From: CAG-877 sp045125935
GTDB lineage: Bacteria > Bacillota_I > Bacilli_A > RF39 > UBA660
Length of the DNA: 64,000 nucleotides
Assembly: GCA_045125935.1 (NCBI GenBank)
Contig: JBGVNW010000068.1
Location: 62,001 to 126,000 of the forward strand
Direction of reading: 5' to 3'
Below the pieces are notes generated by a model. That model ran no database searches. It worked only from the letters and a program-made list of their open reading frames with translations, and was not told the origin of the DNA. The translations under genes and the position numbers were made by a program. Shown here one piece after another: positions 25,743 through 33,612 of this stretch. How positions within the stretch are numbered: the stretch's first letter is position 1; every line of letters begins with the position of its first letter.

Positions 25743-26078
25743 ATGGTAAACGAAAAACTTTTAGCATGGGCAAATGACCTCCCAGATAAATTTGATGATG
25801 TAGATTTCGATATATTCGTGCCTCGCTGTCAGACAAAAGAAGATTCTATATTTGTTCAAGATACACTTATTAGACACGGAGCAATTCCCCTACATGAATT
25901 GATAGCAGGTAAAACATATATCGGAACTTGCAGAAACGCCAGCGAAGCAGTGTGGGACGGAGAAGAGTTTGTCTATCAGAGATATAAGTGGGGTGAAACA
26001 TATCCAGAAAAAATTAACCATTTTGAGAATGATGATGGTTATGATGTGTTTGTCCCAATTAAATTAAAAGATGAATAA
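25743..26078 (+). CDS. Hypothetical protein
   Basis: 111 aa from ATG 25743: LLAWANDLPDKFDDVDFDIF then VPRCQTKEDSIF and ELIAGKTYIGTCRNASEAVW. The GKTYIGTCRNASxAxWxG region looks like a small beta-barrel and is familiar from Bacteroides phage proteins. Function unknown. Confidence 0.7.
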   Translation: MVNEKLLAWANDLPDKFDDVDFDIFVPRCQTKEDSIFVQDTLIRHGAIPLHELIAGKTYIGTCRNASEAVWDGEEFVYQRYKWGETYPEKINHFENDDGYDVFVPIKLKDE

Positions 26079-26080
26079 TT

Positions 26081-26308
26081 ATGGAAAATATTGTAGTAAT
26101 TAAACCTTGGTTAGAAAACCTTCGACATGAAATAAACGAAGCATTGCAAAAATATGTTGGTAAAACAAATTCTCTCAAAGAAAGAGAATGTATATATTTG
26201 ACAATCAACAACATAGTAGATAAATATATGCGAGAAGGACATTTTGATAACACATTTAATGTTTGGAAATATTTAGATTTTAATTTAAACAAAAAAATAG
26301 AACCGTAA
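26081..26308 (+). CDS. Hypothetical protein
   Basis: 75 aa: IVVIKPWLENLRHEINEALQ, ERECIYLTINNIVDKYMREG. Helical, no family. Next gene starts 1 base later. Confidence 0.6.
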   Translation: MENIVVIKPWLENLRHEINEALQKYVGKTNSLKERECIYLTINNIVDKYMREGHFDNTFNVWKYLDFNLNKKIEP

Positions 26309-26309
26309 T

Positions 26310-26525
26310 ATGTCAAGCACAGAAAAGAAATTAATAAAAGCATATAAGAAATATATCCACTTTCTTTCAGAAGCATATGATGAGGCTTTCCTGATAGCAA
26401 ACGCTCACGGTTATAATTGTAGTGAAGCAGAGGTTGCTTTCGGACAGCAGTTGAGAAATGATATCCAAGATTTGGAAAATGAATGTGGCGTACCTGATGA
26501 AATTTTGATGGATTATTTATATTAA
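26310..26525 (+). CDS. Hypothetical protein
   Basis: 71 aa: KLIKAYKKYIHFLSEAYDEA, ANAHGYNCSEAEVAFGQQLR, ends PDEILMDYLY. The RHGYxxx(S/E)xEVxxGQ pattern is familiar from phage proteins; function unknown. Last gene of the chain begun at 23018. Confidence 0.65.
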   Translation: MSSTEKKLIKAYKKYIHFLSEAYDEAFLIANAHGYNCSEAEVAFGQQLRNDIQDLENECGVPDEILMDYLY

Positions 26526-26682
26526 CAAACTTTTTTTTGCTGTTTGTTATCCGAAAAAAATAATTATTATTTTTTCTATAAATAATATATATAATTAAAA
26601 TTTACCAGTATGACAGTAAAAGTTATTAATTCTTATGAAAACTTATTAAATATTTCATAAATATTATATATTAAGTAAATAA
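26526..26682 (+). promoter_or_regulatory. Gap with AAT-palindrome and truncated ORF
   Basis: 157 bases: an AAC-AAACTTTTTTTTGCTGTTTGTT inverted pair, AATAATTATTATTTTTT at about 26559-26575, and a 16-codon ORF at 26610-26660 (MTVKVINSYENLLNIS) that may be the remnant of a gene interrupted by the downstream TnpB-like element. No clear TAnnTTTG. Confidence 0.4.
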
Positions 26683-28065
26683 ATGATAACACTGAAGATT
26701 AAATATTCTACAACAGAAGATGGTTTAAATTTAATTAAGGAGTATAGAAAACAATACTCTTCGGTGCTTCATTTTGCTTATAACAGACGATATGAAGATA
26801 TTAGTGAAAAAGTTATAGAACATCAAATAAATTCATTGAATAATATCCCACTTATTAAATCATACATTAGTAGGTGTGCTGTAAAACATGCTACACAGTT
26901 GATTAAAACCGATGATAGAAAACGAATATTTGGTGGTAAAAAGAATTTTATTGCTCGTTGTAAAGGAAAAATAACTAAAGATGAGTTTCTAAATAAACGA
27001 TTAAACAATTTATATATTATTGGTGAAGCAAACCAACATGGCAATAGATTTATTAAATTAAATGATGATTTAGAATCTTTTACGTTTAAACCAACAAAGA
27101 AAGATAAAATTATTTTGTCTATTGATGGTATATATAAAAGATATAAGTCAATATTAAATAAATTATATCATTTACAGCAAGATAAGCAAATACCTATAAC
27201 ATATGAGTTGGATAATGAGTATATTTATTTAACTTATGATGAAACATTATTAAACAAATTTGTTGATTATAAACCTATTAAAAACAGGATATTTGCTATT
27301 GACTTAAACCCTAATTATATAGGTTGGTCTGTTGTAGATTGGAAAAGTAGCAGTAAGTTTGAAGTTGTTAAAAGTGGAGTTATTAGTGTAAAAGATATAA
27401 ATAATATCGACTTTGGTTTAAAAGGTAAATCAAGCGAATCAAAAGAAAGAATTTATATCAATAACAAAAGAACATTTGAAACATACGAAATAAGTAAGTT
27501 ATTAGTTAATACTGCTAAATATTATAGGTGTGAAATGTTTGGTTTAGAGGAACTTAATATTAAAAGTAAAGACACAGACAAAGGTAAACACTATAATAGG
27601 TTAGTTAATAATGTTTGGAATAGAGATAAACTCGTTAATAATATTAAGAAACGCTGTAACATATATTCTATTAGAGTGATGTTAGCGAAACCTAATTATA
27701 GTTCATTCGTAGGTAATTTTTTATTTAGAGATTTAAATCTACCAGATATGACACTGGCATCTATAGAAATAGGTAGAAGATGTTATGAGTTTAAAACACA
27801 ATATATAGATAAAACAAAAGATAAAAGAAAAAATATAATTTTACCTGATGTTAATGATTTTAATGATAGATATATTAAGTCGTTGGAAGAATTTAATATA
27901 CCTGGAGAAACCAAAGAATTAGTTAAAATATATTATTTCTTAAAAAACGCTAAAAGCAGATATAGGGTTTCTTTAGATGAATTAAATCATCTGGAGTTTT
28001 CGAGATGTTTTTCAAACAAAAGTAAAGTTAAGAAAATTTTAATAACAATACATAAAAACACATAA
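26683..28065 (+). CDS. TnpB-related RuvC nuclease lacking the zinc ribbon
   Basis: 460 aa, the size of TnpB. RuvC motifs: FAIDLNPNYIGWSVVDW (Asp207), EMFGLEELNIK (Glu289), and AKPNYSSFVGNF...LPDMTLASIEIGRR (Asp355). The CxxC pairs normally between motifs II and III are absent, as in the 'TnpB-related' group with an IGRR motif. A helical N-terminus (YNRRYEDISEK) precedes. No TnpA, CRISPR array or Cas1 is nearby. Likely an RNA-guided or formerly mobile nuclease. The last 217 bp recur at 60287-60503. Confidence 0.75.
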   Translation: MITLKIKYSTTEDGLNLIKEYRKQYSSVLHFAYNRRYEDISEKVIEHQINSLNNIPLIKSYISRCAVKHATQLIKTDDRKRIFGGKKNFIARCKGKITKDEFLNKRLNNLYIIGEANQHGNRFIKLNDDLESFTFKPTKKDKIILSIDGIYKRYKSILNKLYHLQQDKQIPITYELDNEYIYLTYDETLLNKFVDYKPIKNRIFAIDLNPNYIGWSVVDWKSSSKFEVVKSGVISVKDINNIDFGLKGKSSESKERIYINNKRTFETYEISKLLVNTAKYYRCEMFGLEELNIKSKDTDKGKHYNRLVNNVWNRDKLVNNIKKRCNIYSIRVMLAKPNYSSFVGNFLFRDLNLPDMTLASIEIGRRCYEFKTQYIDKTKDKRKNIILPDVNDFNDRYIKSLEEFNIPGETKELVKIYYFLKNAKSRYRVSLDELNHLEFSRCFSNKSKVKKILITIHKNT

Positions 28066-28079
28066 AAACATGAGTCTGA
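27863..28079 (+). repeat. 217-bp repeat, copy A (3' end of TnpB-like gene)
   Basis: Begins ATGATAGATATATTAAGTCG and ends ATGAGTCTGA, including the last 67 codons and the first bases of the next gene. Copy B is at 60287-60503, same length without indels and about 94% identical by eye. Sequence on both sides differs, so these are defined ends. Confidence 0.85.
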
Positions 28080-28447
28080 GTCTGACAGTCAAGTTTAATT
28101 TCGATTATGTGCTTAATCTACACAGCAGAATCAGTTATATATCCGCTATCGAAAAAGATGGTGTTGATGAAGATGTTGCTTACAAACGATCAACAGTTCA
28201 GGTTAATAGATATGACATAAAATCAATTACAAGAACAACAGAAGGTGCAGCGGTTATAACAACAAAAAAAGCAGGACCTCCAATTATTACAGTTGAGGAT
28301 TATGATGAGATTTTAGATACTATGGAAAAAGCAAATCTTGCAATTGACATCATGCATAAAGAAAAAGTATATATATTCGATAATTTCGTGGTGGGTGATG
28401 ATGAATTAAAAGTTTGCGACGGTTGGAAAGAATTGAAAGCAAATTAA
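28070..28447 (+). CDS. Hypothetical protein starting at the repeat edge
   Basis: 125 aa: MSLSLTVKFNFDYVLNLHSR, YDIKSITRTTEGAAVITTKK, IFDNFVVGDDELKVCDGWKE. The start codon and first residues (MSL) lie within the shared 217-bp repeat, so the N-terminus may have been supplied by the element. No family recognised. Confidence 0.65.
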   Translation: MSLSLTVKFNFDYVLNLHSRISYISAIEKDGVDEDVAYKRSTVQVNRYDIKSITRTTEGAAVITTKKAGPPIITVEDYDEILDTMEKANLAIDIMHKEKVYIFDNFVVGDDELKVCDGWKELKAN

Positions 28448-28488
28448 TGAAGTTGATGGATAGCAATCGCTGTCCATCTTTTTTTTTT
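28448..28488 (+). terminator. Rho-independent terminator
   Basis: GATGGATAGC-AATC-GCTGTCCATC (28455-28478), a perfect 10-bp stem allowing one wobble, followed by a run of T. It closes the 28070 transcript. The stem is built from the GATAGC/GCTGTC words common in the window. Confidence 0.85.
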
Positions 28489-28489
28489 G

Positions 28490-28562
28490 AAATAATAATT
28501 ATTATTTTTTATTTGCTGTCAGAAATATTTGGTAATTACAAAAAATAATATTATATTTGTAG
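28490..28562 (+). promoter_or_regulatory. Promoter behind AAT-palindrome
   Basis: AATAATAATTATTATTTTTT, TTTGCTGTC, TTTGG at 28528-28532 and TATATTTG at 28552-28559. Confidence 0.8.
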
Positions 28563-28588
28563 TGTAAATAAAAAAAAAATAAATTGTT

Positions 28589-29364
28589 ATGTAACAAGAT
28601 TTGCCACGGAAGAAGAAAAACAAAAATTGTTTGATGCTATAAAGTCTCATGGGTACAAGTGGAATGATAATACTAAAACTCTGGAAAAGTTGGAACAAAC
28701 TTGGACTATTCAATATGCGAAGGATGGTGATGTACTTGCTTTTGATGATGAAACAATCGTTATATTTAAAGATTTATATAATAACACATCTTTTCATTCC
28801 TATTGTCATATTGAAGATGGAATATTTACAATTAGTAAAGAAGATATGCCTGATTGGTGGCAAGCAAAAGGATTTTATCCATCCACCGAAGAACAATGTA
28901 CTCTCTTGTTTAGAAAAATAAAAGAAGCAGGTTATCATTGGAATGCTGAAACAAAGACTTTGGAGAAGTTGCCGAAGTTTAAGGTTGGTGACAGAATAAT
29001 TAAACGAGATTCTATAGTAAATTCGTGGATTGTCAACAGCGTTAGTTCTGAATATTATGGATTAAAATCACCAAATGGTAGTGAGTGTATTGGTGTAATG
29101 TCTATTGCAGAACAAGATGAATATGAATTAGTTCCAACTAAATTTGACATCACTACATTGAAACCTTTTAAAAGTGAGGTTTTGGTAAGAAATTATAAAT
29201 CAGATTATTGGAAACCAGCAATATTCGGATTTACTGAAAAAGATAAAAATGCTCCATTTTATGTAGTAGTAGGGGGTAATTTCTATTATAATTGTATTCC
29301 ATACGAAGGAAACGAACACCTATTAGGTAAAACAGATGACTGCGATGATTACTATAAATTATAA
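28589..29364 (+). pseudogene. ATEEEKQKLFDAIK family gene with a defective start
   Basis: The only ATG at the expected distance from the promoter (28589) is followed directly by TAA. Two bases later a different frame reads TRFATEEEKQKLFDAIKSHG and continues for about 255 codons to 29364, with KWNDNTKTLEKL, a second EEQCTLLFRKIKEAGYHWNA copy, FKVGDRIIKRDS, KFDITTLKPFKSEVLVRN and CIPYEGNEHLL. It matches the back half of 11180-12070. Translation may start at TTG 28627, or the gene is an N-terminally deleted relic. Confidence 0.7.
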
Positions 29365-29431
29365 ACGTTCATTATATTGTCCCTGAAAATATTATTGTGA
29401 AATTGGCTGACAGCAATTTCTAAAAAAAAAA

Positions 29432-29503
29432 ATAATAATTATTATTTTGAAAAAAAGCATTCATAATATTTGGTGTTTTAATTTTTTTATATTATATTTG
29501 TAA
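29432..29503 (+). promoter_or_regulatory. Promoter behind AAT-palindrome
   Basis: AATAATAATTATTATTTT, TTTGG 29469-29473, TATATTTG 29493-29500. A decayed hairpin (AGCATTCATAATATTTGGTGTTTT) remains. Confidence 0.8.
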
Positions 29504-29526
29504 TAGAAAATTAAATTATTGGAATT

Positions 29527-29733
29527 ATGGGAAATATGATTAAATGGCAAACTGGAACACCTAATTATAATGGTATGTATCTAATTACTTATAGACATTT
29601 TGATTGTAACCTAAAATATGTTATGGTTGCTAGAAGAGAAGGTAATAGTTGGTATAACACCACTTATGATAGATTAAGTGTTGATGTTTTAGCTTGGTAT
29701 CCGATAAACAATATAGAACCATATAAAGAATAA
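29527..29733 (+). CDS. DUF551-like small phage protein
   Basis: 68 aa: MIKWQTGTPNYNGMYLITYR, then DVLAWYPINNIEPYKE. The W..G.P...G.YL....V.AW.P(I/L) pattern is that of DUF551-type phage proteins. Function unknown. Confidence 0.75.
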   Translation: MGNMIKWQTGTPNYNGMYLITYRHFDCNLKYVMVARREGNSWYNTTYDRLSVDVLAWYPINNIEPYKE

Positions 29734-29737
29734 CACA

Positions 29738-30013
29738 ATGGAAAAAATTAAAAAATTTAGAAAAAAACCTGTTGAGATTGAAGCTATCCAATTTAATGGT
29801 TGGAATTTTGGAGAGATAAATGATTGGATGTTAGGAAAACCATCCTGGTGTTCAGAAACATATTCAAGTTGTTATAAAGAAACTATGGTTATTGAAACTC
29901 TTGAAGGCAATATGACCGCCAATGTGGGCGATTATATTATCAAAGGAGTTCAGGGAGAGTTCTATCCTTGCAAACCTGATATTTTTGAGCAAACCTATGA
30001 TGAATTGACATGA
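29738..30013 (+). CDS. Conserved phage protein (PGDYIIKGVxGEFYPCKP type)
   Basis: 91 aa: KFRKKPVEIEAIQFNGWNFG, then NVGDYIIKGVQGEFYPCKPD and IFEQTYDEL. I recognise this as a very widespread phage protein of unknown function. ATGA overlap with the next gene. Confidence 0.85.
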   Translation: MEKIKKFRKKPVEIEAIQFNGWNFGEINDWMLGKPSWCSETYSSCYKETMVIETLEGNMTANVGDYIIKGVQGEFYPCKPDIFEQTYDELT

Positions 30014-30426
30014 AATATAAAGTAGGCGATAAAGTGAAAATCAAAAGTCTCGATTGGTATAATGACAACCGAGACTTTTATGGCAATGTCGAATGCGGGG
30101 TTTATTATTTCATTGAAGAAATGACTAAATACTGCGGAAAGATATTGACAATTGGTAATATCCATAAAAATGGATATGATTTACAAGAAGATGAAAATTT
30201 TGCGTGGACAGATGATATGTTTGACAGCAACATAGAAAAACCCGATGATGTTAAACCAAAAACAACTTCAGAACAAATGGTTAGTCTAAAAATGATATTA
30301 GAATATTTGGATAAGGAATTATATACTTCTTATGATTTATTAGGCAATATTCAAACAGTATCTAAAAATGCTGTCAGCAAAGAAGATTTTATCAATAAAT
30401 TATGTAAAGAAATAGAATTATGTTAA
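30010..30426 (+). CDS. SH3-like phage protein
   Basis: 138 aa: MKYKVGDKVKIKSLDWYNDN, KYCGKILTIGNIHKNGYDLQ, FAWTDDMFDSN form a small beta-barrel common in phage genomes; the C-terminal part is helical (SLKMILEYLDKELYTSYDLL). Overlaps neighbours. Confidence 0.75.
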   Translation: MKYKVGDKVKIKSLDWYNDNRDFYGNVECGVYYFIEEMTKYCGKILTIGNIHKNGYDLQEDENFAWTDDMFDSNIEKPDDVKPKTTSEQMVSLKMILEYLDKELYTSYDLLGNIQTVSKNAVSKEDFINKLCKEIELC

Positions 30427-30650
30427 AAAAACTAAAAAGATTTTTACCTATCAAAGTTCACAGTATTAAATATGGATATGGGTGGTGGTTTGGAGATAAA
30501 CTTTTCTTTTTTGAGAAACATTGGATCCCATGTAATATTATGCCTGTTTCTTATGAAATAAACAATTTGGTATTTGACAGCAATCTCAAATCTATCGAAC
30601 ATGGTTTTTCAAACTCGTGGGATAGATATTATGAACAGTTTAAGAAATAA
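30420..30650 (+). CDS. Hypothetical protein
   Basis: 76 aa: MLKKLKRFLPIKVHSIKYGY then WWFGDKLFFFEKHWIPCNIM. Basic and aromatic N-terminal part, no family recognised. Confidence 0.6.
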   Translation: MLKKLKRFLPIKVHSIKYGYGWWFGDKLFFFEKHWIPCNIMPVSYEINNLVFDSNLKSIEHGFSNSWDRYYEQFKK

Positions 30651-30654
30651 TATT

Positions 30655-30840
30655 ATGACAGTAGCAGAGTTAATTGACCTTTTGCAAGATTTACCAAAGG
30701 ATGCAGAAGTGGGAAAAATAGTAACCCGCTCGATTGGAATGAGAGATGAATATGAAGATGTCTTCAAGCCTTTTAAGAAAATGGATTACAAAGTGGAATT
30801 TAAAGGTGGTAATTCAGTAAAAAATGTAATACTTGAATAA
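30655..30840 (+). CDS. MTVxELIxxLxxLPKDAxV family protein
   Basis: 61 aa from ATG 30655, starting MTVAELIDLLQDLPKDAEVG; related to 9589-9753 and the 44254 gene. The same opening is common in phage small proteins. Confidence 0.75.
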   Translation: MTVAELIDLLQDLPKDAEVGKIVTRSIGMRDEYEDVFKPFKKMDYKVEFKGGNSVKNVILE

Positions 30841-30842
30841 TT

Positions 30843-31199
30843 ATGACGAAAAATGAATTGAAAGAATTTAAATCTTTACTTGAAATCTTTAACGATAGAT
30901 GTCATGAAATATGTCAATATTTGAGCAAGATAGATAATGACTATGAAAATCTGACCAGTTTCGATATATGGGATAATAAAATTCATGGAGAAGGTTATTG
31001 TCATGATTTAGGTTATATAGGCAAATCTTTCCCAACAAGATTTATATATGCTCCTAACTCCGAAATTGAAGAATATGTAAATGATATCTTGATTAAAAAA
31101 TACGAAGAGCGTAAAGAAAGAGAAAGAAAAAATCAAGAAAATATAGAAAAAAGAGAACGAGAAGAATTGGCAAGACTGAAAGCAAAATATGGCGAGTGA
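30843..31199 (+). CDS. Helical hypothetical protein
   Basis: 118 aa: ELKEFKSLLEIFNDRCHEIC, FDIWDNKIHGEGYCHDLGYI, FPTRFIYAPNSEIEEYVNDI and a charged coiled-coil tail (EERKERERKNQENIEKRERE). Function unknown. Ends TGA. Confidence 0.65.
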   Translation: MTKNELKEFKSLLEIFNDRCHEICQYLSKIDNDYENLTSFDIWDNKIHGEGYCHDLGYIGKSFPTRFIYAPNSEIEEYVNDILIKKYEERKERERKNQENIEKREREELARLKAKYGE

Positions 31200-31211
31200 G
31201 ATTTGACAACA

Positions 31212-31262
31212 AAATAATAATTATTATTTTTAAAATTGCTGTCAGGTTTGTTATATTTGCTT
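31212..31262 (+). promoter_or_regulatory. AAT-palindrome and promoter-like -7 box
   Basis: AATAATAATTATTATTTTTA, then TTGCTGTCAGG and TATATTTG at 31252-31259. The -33 element is poor. Confidence 0.55.
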
Positions 31263-31300
31263 ATGTAGCAATTAGATATATAAAATAACATAATATAAAA

Positions 31301-31344
31301 AATGGCGCATTTGTATAATTATATATATTATAGTTTTTTTTAAT
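31301..31344 (+). repeat. ATGGCGCATTTGTATA leader element, copy 1
   Basis: AAAAAATGGCGCATTTGTATA followed by an AT-palindromic tract and TATAGTTTTT. A second copy is at 46764-46806. Both encode a short ORF beginning MAHLY (13 codons here, 7 there) upstream of a larger gene. Possible leader peptide or structured 5' UTR. Confidence 0.55.
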
Positions 31345-31377
31345 ATAAATCTTGCGATTTTTTTATAATAAAATCTA

Positions 31378-31731
31378 ATGCTATCGGATAGCACACAAAA
31401 AAATTTATTAAATTTAATTATGGAAAAAGACTTAAATACATTAAACTGTTTAAGAGAAGATTTTATTAAATGGGCTGACAGCAATGAACCAAGTGTTTAT
31501 GAACTGGAATTAAATAGAATTGGTGGAAAATTAACAGGATTTGATTCTGTTACTGAACCAACAGTATTGCTTGATTGTAATAAAAGTAAAGGCGATTGGT
31601 ATCTTTGTGTGAATTGCTCATCAGAAAATGAAATTGGATGCTATCCGATAGAAAATTTAAATAAAATGCAAATTCATGAAATAAGAAGAATTGTAGAGTC
31701 TTGGTTAGTTAGAAAGGATGCTGTTTTTTAG
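31378..31731 (+). CDS. Hypothetical protein
   Basis: 117 aa from ATG 31378, or 103 aa from ATG 31420 (MEKDLNTLNCLREDFIKWAD). Later NRIGGKLTGFDSVTEPTVLL and a closing helix IHEIRRIVESWLV. No family recognised. The second start lies behind an AT-rich stretch and may be the real one. Confidence 0.65.
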   Translation: MLSDSTQKNLLNLIMEKDLNTLNCLREDFIKWADSNEPSVYELELNRIGGKLTGFDSVTEPTVLLDCNKSKGDWYLCVNCSSENEIGCYPIENLNKMQIHEIRRIVESWLVRKDAVF

Positions 31732-31735
31732 TTCA

Positions 31736-31856
31736 TATAATGCCAAAATATCGTCGATCTCTTTTGAGATGAGTAATTGTCCCACCAGATATGAGATCGT
31801 TGAAATTTGACAAATATATAAGCATAATATTTGAATTTATAAATTAGTTTTAAATT
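31736..31856 (+). ncRNA. Possible switching RNA leader upstream of 31857
   Basis: CGATCTC (31755-31761) can pair with the adjacent GAGAT(G) at 31766-31771 across a TTTT loop, or with GAGATCG at 31793-31799 around GTAATTGTCCCACCAG. The two are mutually exclusive, as in attenuators. No known riboswitch class recognised. Confidence 0.35.
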
Positions 31857-32351
31857 ATGAAATATTTGGAGAAATATATTGAAGAAAAAATGAGAATAAA
31901 AATTCTCGGTGAATTAACTACGAGAGAATGTAGCGAAGGAGATGATGTAGGAGTATCATTAGTTATAGATGGATATGAACCTGGTATAGAAATATGGTAT
32001 GTCGACTATGCAAATTGGTTGGAGGAAAAAATTGAGAATTCACATTATAAAAACCTGTTCAGTGGTTGTGAAAAACCTAATGTTAACTATAAAAATATGT
32101 TCGGTGGTTGTAAAAAACCTAATGTTAATAAAATGACATTAGAAGAATTCAGAGACGATGTGCTGACAGCAATGAAAAATAAACCTGAATCATGGCGAGA
32201 TGGGCAGTTTGTTTTTAATTATATTGATAATATGTATGGTGGTATAAGACAAGCTCTCCAGATATCAAATGTAGATTGTTACAATAATGATAAACATATA
32301 GATGAATTTATTAACGCATGTTTTTCTTATCTAACGACTAAAATAAAATGA
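31857..32351 (+). CDS. Hypothetical protein with a 14-aa tandem repeat
   Basis: 164 aa. KYLEKYIEEKMRIKILGELT opens it; residues about 63-90 are YKNLFSGCEKPNVN followed by YKNMFGGCKKPNVN, a near-exact 42-bp duplication in DNA. Each unit has one Cys. The rest is acidic and helical. Function unknown. ATGA overlap with the next gene. Confidence 0.7.
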   Translation: MKYLEKYIEEKMRIKILGELTTRECSEGDDVGVSLVIDGYEPGIEIWYVDYANWLEEKIENSHYKNLFSGCEKPNVNYKNMFGGCKKPNVNKMTLEEFRDDVLTAMKNKPESWRDGQFVFNYIDNMYGGIRQALQISNVDCYNNDKHIDEFINACFSYLTTKIK

Positions 32352-32638
32352 TAACAGCGATAGATGCAAAACTTGCAGTAGCACGGACAAAACCATATTA
32401 TAATATAGTAGATCAAAAAATAAAAGTGGCGGCGAATAACGGTAATAGTATGTGTGCTATCCAATTGGATGAAATACCAAATGCAACAACTGGCACTTTG
32501 TATGAAATCTCAAACCTTCTATATGAACTCGGATATCAGACGCTGATAGCACATCCGAATACATTGACAATATATTGGCATGTAAAAACACCTACATATT
32601 ATAATATAGATGATGATTTCGATATCATTGAAGAATAA
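32348..32638 (+). CDS. Hypothetical protein
   Basis: 96 aa: MITAIDAKLAVARTKPYYNI, VAANNGNSMCAIQLDEIPNA, YELGYQTLIAHPNTLTIYWH. An alpha/beta layout I have seen in phage proteins ('...AARxxT...xLxxLGYxVxxxxxxLxIxW'). Function unknown. Confidence 0.7.
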   Translation: MITAIDAKLAVARTKPYYNIVDQKIKVAANNGNSMCAIQLDEIPNATTGTLYEISNLLYELGYQTLIAHPNTLTIYWHVKTPTYYNIDDDFDIIEE

Positions 32639-32737
32639 ATGAAATTGAAAGATATCGGAAAAATATTGAGAAATTGTAGATATAAATAACTTTTTGTTTG
32701 TTATTTTTATTTTACAATATTTAAGGCAATAATATAT

Positions 32738-33547
32738 ATGAATATAAATTATCAATTAATACATGGTGATTGTTTTGAAAAAATGAAAGATTTGCGAGAT
32801 AATTCTATAGATCTTACAGTTACAAGTCCACCTTACGATAATCTTCGCAATTATGGGGGAATAATAGATGGATGGTCTTTCGAGAAATTTCAAGGAATTG
32901 CAAAAGAATTATACCGTATCACAAAGGATGGCGGAGTGGTTGTATGGGTTGTAGGCGATGCAACTATTAAAGGAAGTGAAACTGGGAGTTCATTTCGTCA
33001 AGCGTTGTATTTTAAAGAGTGAGGGTTTAATTTGCACGACACTATGATATGGACGAAAAATGCTATACCCTACGATCCAAAATGTAACAGATATTGGCAA
33101 GGATTTGAATATATGTTTGTGCTATCCAAAGGTAAACCTAAAACATGCAATTATCTAACAGAACCATGTAAATTAGCAGGAAAACCTAAAACAAATGATT
33201 ATGGTCAAAAAAGAATAGATGGAACAAATAGAGAAGACAGGAGAGATGAAAATAGAGTCATAAAAGAAACAAAGGTGAAAACCAATGTGTGGCATTTTGC
33301 TCCCGATGGACAGAAGACGAATCATCCTGCCGTATTTCCCAGACAATTAGCACTTGACCATATTTTATCTTGGAGTAATGAAGGCGATGTTGTGTTTGAT
33401 CCTTTCACTGGGAGCGGAACTACAGGCATAATGGCAATTCTTAATGATAGAAATTTTATAGGTATAGAACTTAACGAAGAATACTTTAAAATAGCAAAAG
33501 AACGAATCGACAATGCTTTCGTTGAAAATAAAAACAAATTATTCTAA
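32738..33547 (+). pseudogene. Beta-class DNA methyltransferase with in-frame TGA
   Basis: One frame of 270 codons interrupted only by TGA at 33020-33022. Before it: LIHGDCFEKMKDLRDNSIDL, TVTSPPYDNLRNYGG (motif IV, SPPY). After it: GFNLHDTMIWTKNAI, KGKPKTCN, NVWHFAPDG, HPAVFPRQLALDHI and FDPFTGSGTTGIMA (motif I). Motif order IV then I defines beta-class N4-cytosine/N6-adenine enzymes. A TGG to TGA change (FKE-W-GFNLHD) would explain the stop. Without readthrough no active enzyme can form. Confidence 0.85.
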
Positions 33548-33555
33548 TTGAATAA

Positions 33556-33612
33556 TAAATGAAATTGACAGCAAATTGCTATCAGAAAAAAAAATAATTA
33601 TTATTTTAAAAT
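33556..33612 (+). promoter_or_regulatory. GACAGCAA/TTGCTATC hairpin plus AAT-palindrome
   Basis: TTGACAGCAA-A-TTGCTATCAG (33567-33587) folds on itself; AATAATTATTATTTT follows directly, then ATG 33613 with no TAnnTTTG between. Probably a transcript end or processing site plus leader. Confidence 0.5.

Noticed and set aside
26683..28065. CRISPR-Cas12 effector with array
   Set aside because: No regularly spaced direct repeats and no Cas1/Cas2 or other cas gene are visible anywhere in the window.
33020..33022. TGA recoded as Trp throughout
   Set aside because: Many genes end in ATGA overlaps or isolated TGA before terminators, so TGA works as a stop here.
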